Source of the DNA: an uncultured Brevundimonas sp. | GTDB taxonomy: Bacteria; Pseudomonadota; Alphaproteobacteria; Caulobacterales; Caulobacteraceae | DNA: 5,259 nucleotides | Assembly: GCA_946481425.1 (NCBI GenBank) | Contig: CAMLNT010000165.1 | Coordinates: forward strand, 1 to 5,259 | Direction of reading: 5' to 3' | In this document: positions 1 through 5,259 of the stretch, piece after piece | Layout of the letters: every line of letters starts with the position of its first letter | Numbering within the stretch: position 1 is the stretch's first letter | Made by a program: the position numbers and the translations under genes | Notes under the pieces: model-generated | Databases searched by the model: none | Seen by the model: only the letters and a program-made list of their open reading frames with translations | Told to the model about the DNA's origin: nothing

Positions 1-1533
1 GATCTCGCCCTGGTCGCCGGCCTGGCCGCCGCCTTCGCCGTAGAAGGGGGTCTGGTCGAACACGACCTCGGCGGTCTCGCCCTCGGCGACGACGTCCGCC
101 GGCTGGCCGTCCTTGACGATGGCCAGCACCTCGCCCGAGCCGTCGACGCTGTCATAGCCCGAGAACATCGTCGGCCCGAGGCGATCGCGGATCTTGAGCC
201 ATTCGCCCTGCGACGCCTTCTGGCCCGAGCCTTTCCAGTGCTCGCGCGAGCGGGCGCGCTGTTGCGCCATCGCATCCTGGAAGCCGTCGACGTTCACCGA
301 GAAGCCGCGACGCCGGGCCTCGTCCTGCGTCAGGTCCAGCGGGAAGCCGTAGGTGTCGTAGAGTTCAAACGCCGTCTGGCCGTCCAGCATGTCGCCGGCC
401 TTGAAGTCGCGCGTGGCCGTCTCGAACAGGCTCATGCCGCGGCCCAGCGTCGTGCGGAACCGCTGCTCTTCCTGCTTGAGGGTGTCCTCGACGAAGGCCT
501 GTGCGCGCTTCAGTTCCGGATAGGCGTCGCCCATCGCCCCGACCAGCGTCGGCACCAGGCGATGCATCAGGGGCTCGGACGCGCCCAGCAGATGCGCGTG
601 GCGCATGGCCCGGCGCATGATCCGGCGCAGCACATAGCCGCGGCCTTCGTTCGACGGCGTCACCCCGTCCGCGATCAGGAAGGACGACGAGCGCAGATGG
701 TCGGCGATCACCCGGTGCGACGGCGCCTGCTCGCCCTCGGCCTTTGTCGAGGTGAGGTCCTGCGACGCCGCGATCAGCGTCTGGAACAGGTCGGTGTCGA
801 AGATCGAGTTCTTGCCCTGCAGCACCGAGGAGATCCGCTCCAGTCCCATGCCGGTGTCGACCGAGGGCTTGGGCAGGTCGCGAACGACGACGTCGTTCTC
901 CTTCTCGAACTGCATGAAGACGTTGTTCCAGATCTCCACGTAGCGGTCGCCGTCCTCGTCAGGCGAGCCCGGAGGACCGCCCGGCACGTGGTCGCCGTAG
1001 TCGTAGAAAATCTCGGTGCACGGTCCGCACGGCCCGTTGTCGCCCATGGCCCAGAAGTTGTCCGAGCCGGCGATGCGGATGATCTTGCTGTCGGGGAAAC
1101 CCGTCACCTTCTTCCAGATGTCGAAGGCCTCGTCATCGTCGATATAGACGGTGACCAGCAGCCGGTCCGGGTTCAGCCCGAAGTCCTTCGTGACCAGCTC
1201 CCAGGCCCGCTCGATGGCGTGGTCCTTGAAGTAGTCGCCGAAGGAGAAATTCCCCAGCATCTCGAAGAAGGTCAGGTGCCGGGCGGTGTAGCCGACATTG
1301 TCCAGGTCGTTGTGCTTGCCCCCGGCGCGCACGCACTTCTGCGAGGACGTCGCGCGCGGCGACGGGGGGCGGGCGGCGCCCGTGAAATAGTCCTTGAACG
1401 GCACCATGCCGGCGTTGACGAACAGCAACGTCGGGTCGTTCTGCGGCACCAGCGGCGCCGAATGGATCTTCTGGTGTCCGTCCTTCTCGAAGAAGTCGAG
1501 GAAGGTCGTGCGGATGTCGTTCAGGGAGGTCAT
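1..1533 (-). CDS. alaS: Alanyl-tRNA synthetase, N-terminal 511 residues (3' end beyond left edge)
   Basis: Class II aminoacyl-tRNA synthetase that charges tRNA-Ala with alanine in the cytoplasm. Read from ATG at 1533, the frame stays open to base 1. Residues 1-35 match the family start ([19 protein letters not shown]). Residues 68-103 hold the motif 2 region ([15 protein letters not shown], then [14 protein letters not shown]). Residues 158-173 read [15 protein letters not shown], and motif 3 is [11 protein letters not shown] at 224-234. [11 protein letters not shown] near 294-304 and [10 protein letters not shown] at 391-400 belong to the tRNA-recognition region, where in E. coli an Asn and an Asp read the G3:U70 pair. 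The fragment ends in the start of the editing domain ([10 protein letters not shown], 498-507). The HxxxH editing site and C-Ala domain lie off the window; full enzymes are about 870-890 residues. The start is set by alignment with E. coli AlaRS, since no clear Shine-Dalgarno precedes it. The gene is transcribed divergently from the SRPBCC gene. Confidence 0.97.
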   Translation of the reverse strand, partial: MTSLNDIRTTFLDFFEKDGHQKIHSAPLVPQNDPTLLFVNAGMVPFKDYFTGAARPPSPRATSSQKCVRAGGKHNDLDNVGYTARHLTFFEMLGNFSFGDYFKDHAIERAWELVTKDFGLNPDRLLVTVYIDDDEAFDIWKKVTGFPDSKIIRIAGSDNFWAMGDNGPCGPCTEIFYDYGDHVPGGPPGSPDEDGDRYVEIWNNVFMQFEKENDVVVRDLPKPSVDTGMGLERISSVLQGKNSIFDTDLFQTLIAASQDLTSTKAEGEQAPSHRVIADHLRSSSFLIADGVTPSNEGRGYVLRRIMRRAMRHAHLLGASEPLMHRLVPTLVGAMGDAYPELKRAQAFVEDTLKQEEQRFRTTLGRGMSLFETATRDFKAGDMLDGQTAFELYDTYGFPLDLTQDEARRRGFSVNVDGFQDAMAQQRARSREHWKGSGQKASQGEWLKIRDRLGPTMFSGYDSVDGSGEVLAIVKDGQPADVVAEGETAEVVFDQTPFYGEGGGQAGDQGEI

Positions 1534-1560
1534 GCGGTAGCCGTTCAGGGGAGACCGGCC

Positions 1561-1589
1561 ATATAGAAGCGGGCAGGCCCCCAAGCCAA
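1561..1589 (-). promoter_or_regulatory. Candidate housekeeping promoter for alaS
   Basis: On the minus strand, TTGGCT (1589-1584) is followed after 17 bases by CTATAT (1566-1561). This fits a sigma-70-like -35/-10 pair and is the only AT-rich hexamer in the intergenic region. Transcription would begin near 1554, giving a leader of about 20 nt that lacks a recognisable Shine-Dalgarno sequence. Both hexamers deviate from consensus, so this is a position-based inference. Confidence 0.35.
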
Positions 1590-1608
1590 GCGTTTCACGG
1601 CCTCGCTC

Positions 1609-1628
1609 TTGCCAAAAGGTCGTGGCAA
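1609..1628. repeat. Perfect 6-bp inverted repeat TTGCCA-N8-TGGCAA before the SRPBCC gene
   Basis: TTGCCA at 1609-1614 and TGGCAA at 1623-1628 are exact reverse complements separated by eight bases. The dyad ends 10 bases before the SRPBCC ATG. It also lies about 20 bases upstream of the candidate alaS -35 hexamer. It could be a regulator-binding site or a short hairpin in the SRPBCC leader; a dyad this small could also arise by chance. It contains the TTG at 1609 that would be an alternative, less likely, in-frame start. Confidence 0.35.
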
Positions 1629-1638
1629 AAGTCCCGCA

Positions 1639-2115
1639 ATGAGCATCCGTATCGAACACCGCATCGGCGTCGCCGCCTCTCCGGAAATGGTCTGGGAGGT
1701 GATCGCCGACTTCGAGCGCTGGAGCGAGTGGAACTCCCTGCATCCCGAGGTCCGGGGCGTGATCGCCATCGGCGGCAGGCTCGAGGTCGCCGAGGTGCTC
1801 GACGGCGAACCCGGCCGGCTGCATCAGGTCGTGATCCCGGACTGGACGCCGGAAATTCAGCTCATCTGGGCCAATCGGCGCGCCTTCCTGTCGACCTCGA
1901 CCCGCTATTTCGAGATCGAACAGCTGGCCGACAACGCCTGCCTGCTGGCCAACGGCGAGATCTTCAGCGGCCTGCGGGGCGAGGCCTGGGCCAAACAGCG
2001 CCGGGCCGCCTTCAAGGCGGGCTTCGAGGCCGTCAACGAAGCGATCAAGGCGCGCGCGGAGGCTGCCGCGGCCCTCACGGCGCAGCCCCGCCGCAGGGCG
2101 AAGGCGGAGGCCTAG
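1639..2115 (+). CDS. SRPBCC (START-like / polyketide cyclase-dehydrase) family protein
   Basis: A 158-residue cytoplasmic protein with no signal peptide or membrane segment. The N-terminus follows the SRPBCC pattern: a first strand ([17 protein letters not shown], 3-19), then a helix ending [14 protein letters not shown] (25-38). Strands with G-G-R-LEV (45-50) follow, then [11 protein letters not shown] (71-81), RYFEIEQL (89-96) and [13 protein letters not shown] (102-114). A long C-terminal helix (about 115-145) closes the hydrophobic cavity typical of the fold. Family members bind or modify hydrophobic ligands, but the cavity residues do not identify one here. The tail after residue 137 is rich in Ala, Arg and Lys and probably disordered. 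The ATG at 1639 is preferred because it begins directly before the first strand. An in-frame TTG at 1609 would add ten atypical residues. Neither start has a strong ribosome binding site. The gene ends tail to tail with the phosphatase gene and shares CTAG with it. Confidence 0.85.
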   Translation: MSIRIEHRIGVAASPEMVWEVIADFERWSEWNSLHPEVRGVIAIGGRLEVAEVLDGEPGRLHQVVIPDWTPEIQLIWANRRAFLSTSTRYFEIEQLADNACLLANGEIFSGLRGEAWAKQRRAAFKAGFEAVNEAIKARAEAAAALTAQPRRRAKAEA

Positions 2116-3794
2116 CCCCGAACCAGCGGCGCCAGTCCGTCGGCGGTCGCCGCCGTAGTGAACCGCGCCCGCTCGCTCGTCTCGAACCTCGGCTCCATGA
2201 TGGTCGACAGGCCGATCATCCGGCACTCGGTCCGCTCGGGCGTCAGGCTCAGCACGAAGAAGCCGCGCGGCTCGAACTCGCACCATTCCAAGTCAGGCGA
2301 GGCGTCCACCACCATCTGCGCCATCGGGGCGCCCGGCAGGGCGCGCGAGTACGACGGCTGGGGGCTTGAGACCGCGGTCGCGCCGAACTCGACACCAAGA
2401 AGCAGGCCCTCTCCATCGTACAGGTTCGAGGCCCACGCCGCATGGCTGTCGCCCGAGAGGACGACCAGGCGCCCGTTCGCTTCGCGGACCTTGTGATAGA
2501 GGCGTAGCCGTTCAATCGGATACCCATCCCAGGCGTCCAGATTCAGCGGCGCTGTGGCGCGGCCCAGCGCCACCATCTCGCGCAGTCGCCGCTGCTGATA
2601 GTCCTGAAGCGCCGGCATGGCGGCCTCGATGGCCTCCGCGCCTACGGCGTCGATCAGGTTCGGCACGATCAGCCGCGCCATCAGCACCTGATTGCCCAGC
2701 ACCTGCCATGCCGCATTGTTGCTCATGGCCTCGCCCAGCCAGTCCAGCTGGGCCTGCCCCATCAGCCGACGCTCGGGATCGTGCAGCCGGTCGCGGTCGA
2801 TCGAGCCGTCTTCGCGCGTGATGTCCTCGTATTCGAACTGAAGGGATCGCGCCGACAGCCGCGTCTCGACCATGTGCAGGGCCGCCGTCCGGCCGAACCC
2901 GAAGGACCGCCTGACCGCCTCGTGCAGCGGTACGCCCGGCGCCGGATCGCGGATCGGGTTCCATTCCAGATAGGCCCTCAGCGCCGCCGCCTTGCGGGCG
3001 GCCCAGCTTCCTTCGCCGCCGTCGTGGTTCTCGGCTCCGCCTTCCCACGGATCGTTCGTCACCTCGTGGTCGTCGAAGGTCATGATCCAGGCCGCCCGCG
3101 CATGCGCCGCCTGGAGCTGGGGGTCCGCCTTGTACTGGGCGTGGCGCTGCCGATAGTCGTCGAGGGTCACGATTTCATGCGCTGGCTCCGGGATCCGTCC
3201 CAGCTCCAGTCCGGTCCGCATGCCGTAGTCGCTCGGCGCCGCGCCGTACTCGTAGATGTAGTCCCCGAGGTGGATCACCGCGTCGACCCGCTCCATCCCG
3301 GCGATGGCCTCATAGGCGTTGAAGTAGCCGCCCGAGTGCAGCGAACAGGAGGCGACGGCCAGGACGACCTCGTCGGTCGAGCCCTCGGCGGGCAGGGTGC
3401 GGAAGCGGCCGATGGGTGACCGGGCGGCCGGGGCCCCGGGGACCACGAATCGATATCCGTAGTCGCCACCATTCGACAGGCGCGTCACATCGATCTTGAC
3501 CGTCCAATCGCGCTCCGCGGTCGTATGAAACGTGCCGTGGCTAAGCACCATCTGCTCGGGAGGTCCTTGCTCCCAAGGCCACACTTCCACAGACACGGGG
3601 ATCGACGCGCCGGGCACGGCGGCGATCGGGGTGACGCGGGTCCAGAGCACCGCGCCCCACGGCGACGGGTCACCTGCGGCAACGCCATGACGGAATTCCA
3701 CTCGGCCATCATAAGTCGCTGGCGGCGTCGCGCCGGCCGGCGTCGCCACGCCCGCGCCCAGCAGCCCCAGCGCCTGTCTGCGGTCGATCTTCAT
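2112..3794 (-). CDS. phoD: PhoD-family alkaline phosphatase, Tat-exported
   Basis: A 560-residue secreted metallophosphoesterase that hydrolyses phosphomonoesters and/or phosphodiesters outside the cytoplasm, releasing phosphate. Residues 1-22 form a short twin-arginine leader ([12 protein letters not shown], then an AGA|T cleavage-like site). A PhoD N-terminal domain follows ([21 protein letters not shown], 34-54, and a beta-sandwich to about 135). The catalytic domain carries the family's metal ligands in order: SCS with Cys150, HLGDYIYEY with Asp178 and Tyr181, DDHEVTND (241-248), and LSGDSHAAW (446-454). The Cys/Asp/Tyr spacing matches the Fe-binding pattern of Bacillus subtilis PhoD, so the enzyme looks intact. 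The ATG at 3794 is chosen because a GAGGAG lies six bases upstream and the Tat motif starts at residue 5. An upstream in-frame ATG at 3830 lacks such a site. No complete Pho box was seen. Substrate preference cannot be read from sequence. Confidence 0.93.
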   Translation of the reverse strand: MKIDRRQALGLLGAGVATPAGATPPATYDGRVEFRHGVAAGDPSPWGAVLWTRVTPIAAVPGASIPVSVEVWPWEQGPPEQMVLSHGTFHTTAERDWTVKIDVTRLSNGGDYGYRFVVPGAPAARSPIGRFRTLPAEGSTDEVVLAVASCSLHSGGYFNAYEAIAGMERVDAVIHLGDYIYEYGAAPSDYGMRTGLELGRIPEPAHEIVTLDDYRQRHAQYKADPQLQAAHARAAWIMTFDDHEVTNDPWEGGAENHDGGEGSWAARKAAALRAYLEWNPIRDPAPGVPLHEAVRRSFGFGRTAALHMVETRLSARSLQFEYEDITREDGSIDRDRLHDPERRLMGQAQLDWLGEAMSNNAAWQVLGNQVLMARLIVPNLIDAVGAEAIEAAMPALQDYQQRRLREMVALGRATAPLNLDAWDGYPIERLRLYHKVREANGRLVVLSGDSHAAWASNLYDGEGLLLGVEFGATAVSSPQPSYSRALPGAPMAQMVVDASPDLEWCEFEPRGFFVLSLTPERTECRMIGLSTIMEPRFETSERARFTTAATADGLAPLVRG

Positions 3795-3806
3795 GGAGGG
3801 CTCCTC
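3795..3806 (-). promoter_or_regulatory. Ribosome binding site of phoD, deciding its start
   Basis: On the minus strand GAGGAG (3806-3801) lies six bases from the ATG at 3794, which picks this start over the ATG at 3830. GAGG and the CCTC just downstream can pair around a three-base loop, so the site could be partly hidden in a small 4-bp hairpin. That structure is marginal. Confidence 0.65.
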
Positions 3807-3847
3807 GTGCGGTGGGCTTCGGCGTGTCATAGAGCACCGATTGCGAC
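3807..3847. other. Divergent gap between phoD and rluD
   Basis: Only 66 bases separate the two opposing start codons, and both ribosome binding sites lie inside that space. Each promoter must sit here or inside the neighbouring gene. The only AT-leaning spot is TCATAG/CTATGA at 3828-3833, which could serve as a -10 element in either direction. I found no convincing -35 partner on either strand. Confidence 0.3.
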
Positions 3848-3863
3848 AGGAGCACGACCCTTG
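3848..3863 (+). promoter_or_regulatory. Ribosome binding site and TTG start of rluD
   Basis: AGGAG at 3848-3852 is followed by eight bases and then TTG at 3861, in frame with the pseudouridine synthase. No in-frame ATG lies between here and the conserved S4 domain until the internal Met of the ALMAEGR stretch, which is too late. This makes TTG the best-supported start. Confidence 0.7.
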
Positions 3864-4868
3864 CCGCCCAGCGACGGCGAAAATCTGAGCGACGACGAGC
3901 CCGACTTCATCGAGGCCCTGATCGTCGACATCGGTCCCGACACCGTCGGCCAGCGCCTCGACAAGGCGCTGGCGGCAGCCGCGCCTGACCTGTCGCGCGC
4001 GCGTATCCAGGCGCTCATGGCCGAGGGTCGGGTCACCTATCTCAATGAGGTGGTCACCGACGGATCGTCCAAGGCGAAGGAGGGCTTCTACCTCATCGCC
4101 GTGCCCGAGCCGCTCCCAGCCGAGCCTCAACCCGAGGCCATTCCGCTGACGGTCCTGTTCGAGGACGCCCACCTGATCGTCATCGACAAGCCGGCGGGCA
4201 TGACGGTCCATCCAGCGCCCGGCAACCAGACCGGCACCCTGGTCAATGCGCTTCTCCATCATTGCGGCGCCAGTCTCTCCGGCATCGGCGGAGTGCTGCG
4301 CCCGGGCATCGTCCACCGCCTCGACAAGGACACCTCCGGCGTCATGGTCGCGGCCAAGTCCGACGCCGCCCATCAGGGCCTGTCCGCCCTGTTCGCCGCC
4401 CACGATCTGGAACGCCAGTACATCGCCCTGACGCGGGGTCAGCCCCGTCCGCCGTCGGGCCGCATCGAGAACCGCCTCGGCCGCTCCAACAGCGACCGCA
4501 AGAAGATCGCGATCCTGAGAAACTCGGGCCGCGTCGCCATCACCGACTATCGCACACAGCAAACCTACGGACCCACGGACAAGCCTCTGGCCAGTCGCGT
4601 CGCCTGCCGGCTCCACACGGGCCGCACCCATCAGATCCGCGTCCACATGGCCTCGGTCGGCGCGCCCGTGCTGGGCGATCCTGTCTATGGCTCCGGACCG
4701 CCCGCGCCCGCCGTGCGCGACGCCATCAAAGCCGCCGGACTGGAACGTCAGGCGCTCCACGCCGCCGTCCTCGGCTTCGTCCATCCGGTCACTGGCGAGG
4801 CCCTTCGGTTCGAGACGCCCCTGCCGCCGGACATGGCCGCGCTGGAAACCTTGCTCCACGACCTCTGA
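3861..4868 (+). CDS. rluD: 23S rRNA pseudouridine synthase, RluA/RluD family
   Basis: Converts specific uridines of 23S rRNA to pseudouridine in the cytoplasm. E. coli RluD acts on U1911, U1915 and U1917 of helix 69 during 50S assembly. The 335-residue protein has a short acidic N-terminus and an S4 RNA-binding domain (about 27-80: GQRLDKALAAA, then LMAEGRVTYLN). The catalytic domain follows: FEDAHLIVIDKPAGMTVHP (100-118), GIVHRLDKDTSG (149-160) with the catalytic Asp155, LERQYIAL (183-190), and GRTHQIRVHM (254-263). LGDPVYG (271-277) and the HAAVLGFVHP block (300-309) complete the fold. Length and an N-terminal S4 domain fit RluC/RluD rather than RluA. RluD is the usual assignment, but RluC is not excluded by eye. 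The TTG start at 3861 has AGGAG eight bases upstream. The frame is open further upstream to an ATG at 3525, but that stretch is antisense to phoD. The gene is divergent from phoD. Confidence 0.93.
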   Translation: MPPSDGENLSDDEPDFIEALIVDIGPDTVGQRLDKALAAAAPDLSRARIQALMAEGRVTYLNEVVTDGSSKAKEGFYLIAVPEPLPAEPQPEAIPLTVLFEDAHLIVIDKPAGMTVHPAPGNQTGTLVNALLHHCGASLSGIGGVLRPGIVHRLDKDTSGVMVAAKSDAAHQGLSALFAAHDLERQYIALTRGQPRPPSGRIENRLGRSNSDRKKIAILRNSGRVAITDYRTQQTYGPTDKPLASRVACRLHTGRTHQIRVHMASVGAPVLGDPVYGSGPPAPAVRDAIKAAGLERQALHAAVLGFVHPVTGEALRFETPLPPDMAALETLLHDL

Positions 4869-4945
4869 CAGCGAAGCTACCCCGTTGCGGGAAACGGTCC
4901 GCGCGACCATTTTGGGGTCTCGTTCGTTACATCCCCTGAGCTTCC
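4869..4945. other. Intergenic region after rluD with weak hairpins
   Basis: Three short dyads overlap here. CCGTT (4882-4886) can pair with AACGG (4893-4897). GGTC (4896-4899) can pair with GACC (4905-4908). That same GACC can pair with GGTC at 4916-4919. The middle hairpin is followed by TTTT at 4910-4913, a possible weak rho-independent stop for rluD. The stems are only four to five base pairs, so a real terminator is uncertain. Any promoter of the thioredoxin gene would also lie here, but I could not identify one with confidence. Confidence 0.25.
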
Positions 4946-4949
4946 AGGA
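4946..4949 (+). promoter_or_regulatory. Ribosome binding site of the thioredoxin-domain gene
   Basis: AGGA at 4946-4949 sits five bases before the ATG at 4955. This is normal spacing and supports a start that gives an N-terminal extension of about 33 residues ahead of the first conserved strand (PVIVDFW). Confidence 0.6.
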
Positions 4950-4954
4950 CCGCC

Positions 4955-5259
4955 ATGTTCTCCGACACCGCCGCCGCCCCGCCCGCCGACCTCATCAAGG
5001 AGGGCTCCGACGCCACCTTCATGGCCGACGTGGTCGAGGCCTCCAAGGTCCAGCCGGTCATCGTCGACTTCTGGGCCACCTGGTGCGGACCCTGCCGGAC
5101 GCTGGGTCCCATGCTCGAACAGGCCGTCCGCGCCGCCAAGGGCGCGGTCAAGATGGTCAAGATCGACGTCGACAAGAACCCGGCCTATGCGGGCCAGCTG
5201 CGCGTCCAGTCGATCCCGACGGTCTACGCCTTCGTCAACGGCCAGCCGGTCGACGGCTT
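4955..5259 (+). CDS. Thioredoxin-domain protein, probable YbbN/CnoX-type chaperedoxin (3' end beyond right edge)
   Basis: The first 101 residues of a cytoplasmic thioredoxin-fold protein. PVIVDFWATWCGPCRTLGP (34-52) contains the redox motif CGPC at 44-47, so disulfide reductase chemistry is expected. The central strand VKMVKIDVDKNP (65-76) and the cis-proline loop SIPTVYAF (86-93, Pro88) complete the core. The segment NGQPVDGF at the window edge recalls E. coli YbbN/CnoX (IPTVYLF, NGQPVDGF) more than TrxA, which has a different loop (roughly FKNGEVAATKVG). YbbN/CnoX proteins carry a C-terminal TPR domain and protect unfolding proteins, handing them to GroEL or DnaK. The E. coli protein lacks an active CxxC, whereas alphaproteobacterial members keep CGPC. 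The pre-thioredoxin extension also fits. The diagnostic TPR part is off the window, so plain thioredoxin remains possible. The start is supported by AGGA five bases upstream. It follows rluD in the same direction after 86 bases. Confidence 0.85.
   Translation, partial: MFSDTAAAPPADLIKEGSDATFMADVVEASKVQPVIVDFWATWCGPCRTLGPMLEQAVRAAKGAVKMVKIDVDKNPAYAGQLRVQSIPTVYAFVNGQPVDG

Noticed and set aside
238..1566. A 442-codon open frame on the plus strand across alaS
   Set aside because: It is antisense to strongly conserved AlaRS motifs and its translation is Arg/Val/Gly-rich without any recognisable domain. It is a by-product of G/C-biased third positions.
1728..3419. Several medium open frames on both strands within the SRPBCC and phoD genes
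   Set aside because: All lie in alternate frames of well-supported genes, have low-complexity Arg/Ala/Pro/Gly composition and lack ribosome binding sites.
3824..3849. A possible Pho box upstream of phoD
   Set aside because: GTGTCAT at 3824-3830 resembles one half-site (6 of 7 to CTGTCAT), but the heptamer four bases downstream does not match. It also points toward rluD. A single half-site is not enough.
3795..4910. An upstream in-frame extension of phoD by about 370 codons, suggesting a fusion protein
   Set aside because: This part is antisense to rluD, shows no family resemblance, and lies ahead of a good ribosome binding site and an N-terminal Tat signal at 3794.
4890..4928. An EcfG/SigT-type general stress promoter (GGAAC, then CGTT) before the thioredoxin gene
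   Set aside because: The sequence is GGAAAC, not GGAAC, and 25 bases separate it from the nearest CGTT, well beyond the expected spacing.
4927..5175. An 82-codon minus-strand open frame over the thioredoxin gene
   Set aside because: It is antisense to the conserved CGPC thioredoxin core and has no recognisable features.
1..5259. Mobile elements, CRISPR arrays, tRNAs, phage or defence modules
   Set aside because: No terminal inverted repeats, direct-repeat arrays, cloverleaf structure, transposase or integrase motifs were seen. Composition is even across the window.

Overview
The window is ordinary, densely packed bacterial chromosome from a G+C-rich organism with a strong G/C bias at third codon positions. 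Protein similarity recalled by eye (AlaRS, RluD, a PhoD phosphatase with a short Tat leader, and a CGPC thioredoxin resembling YbbN/CnoX) points to an alphaproteobacterium. Caulobacterales such as Caulobacter or Brevundimonas is the best guess, but this is inference and no marker here fixes the genus.

Layout from left to right. (1) 1-1533, minus strand: the N-terminal 511 residues of alanyl-tRNA synthetase (alaS), running off the left edge. (2) 1534-1638: a divergent intergenic region with a candidate alaS promoter and a perfect 6-bp dyad. (3) 1639-2115, plus strand: a small SRPBCC/START-fold (polyketide cyclase-like) protein. (4) 2112-3794, minus strand: a Tat-exported PhoD-type alkaline phosphatase. 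It meets the SRPBCC gene tail to tail, and the two stop codons share the palindrome CTAG. (5) 3795-3860: a 66-bp divergent gap. (6) 3861-4868, plus strand: the RluA/RluD-family 23S rRNA pseudouridine synthase, most likely starting at TTG. (7) 4869-4954: a short gap with weak hairpins. (8) 4955 to the right edge, plus strand: the N-terminal thioredoxin domain of a probable YbbN/CnoX-type chaperedoxin, cut by the window end.

The genes do not form one pathway. Three concern protein synthesis and quality (alaS charges tRNA-Ala, rluD modifies the large-subunit rRNA, the thioredoxin protects or reduces proteins). The other two are a periplasmic phosphomonoesterase or phosphodiesterase and an uncharacterised ligand-binding fold. 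No mobile element, CRISPR array, tRNA, rRNA, toxin-antitoxin pair or defence-like module is visible. I see no undescribed system. The points worth a second look are start-codon choices, two compact gene junctions, candidate regulatory dyads and the class of the thioredoxin.
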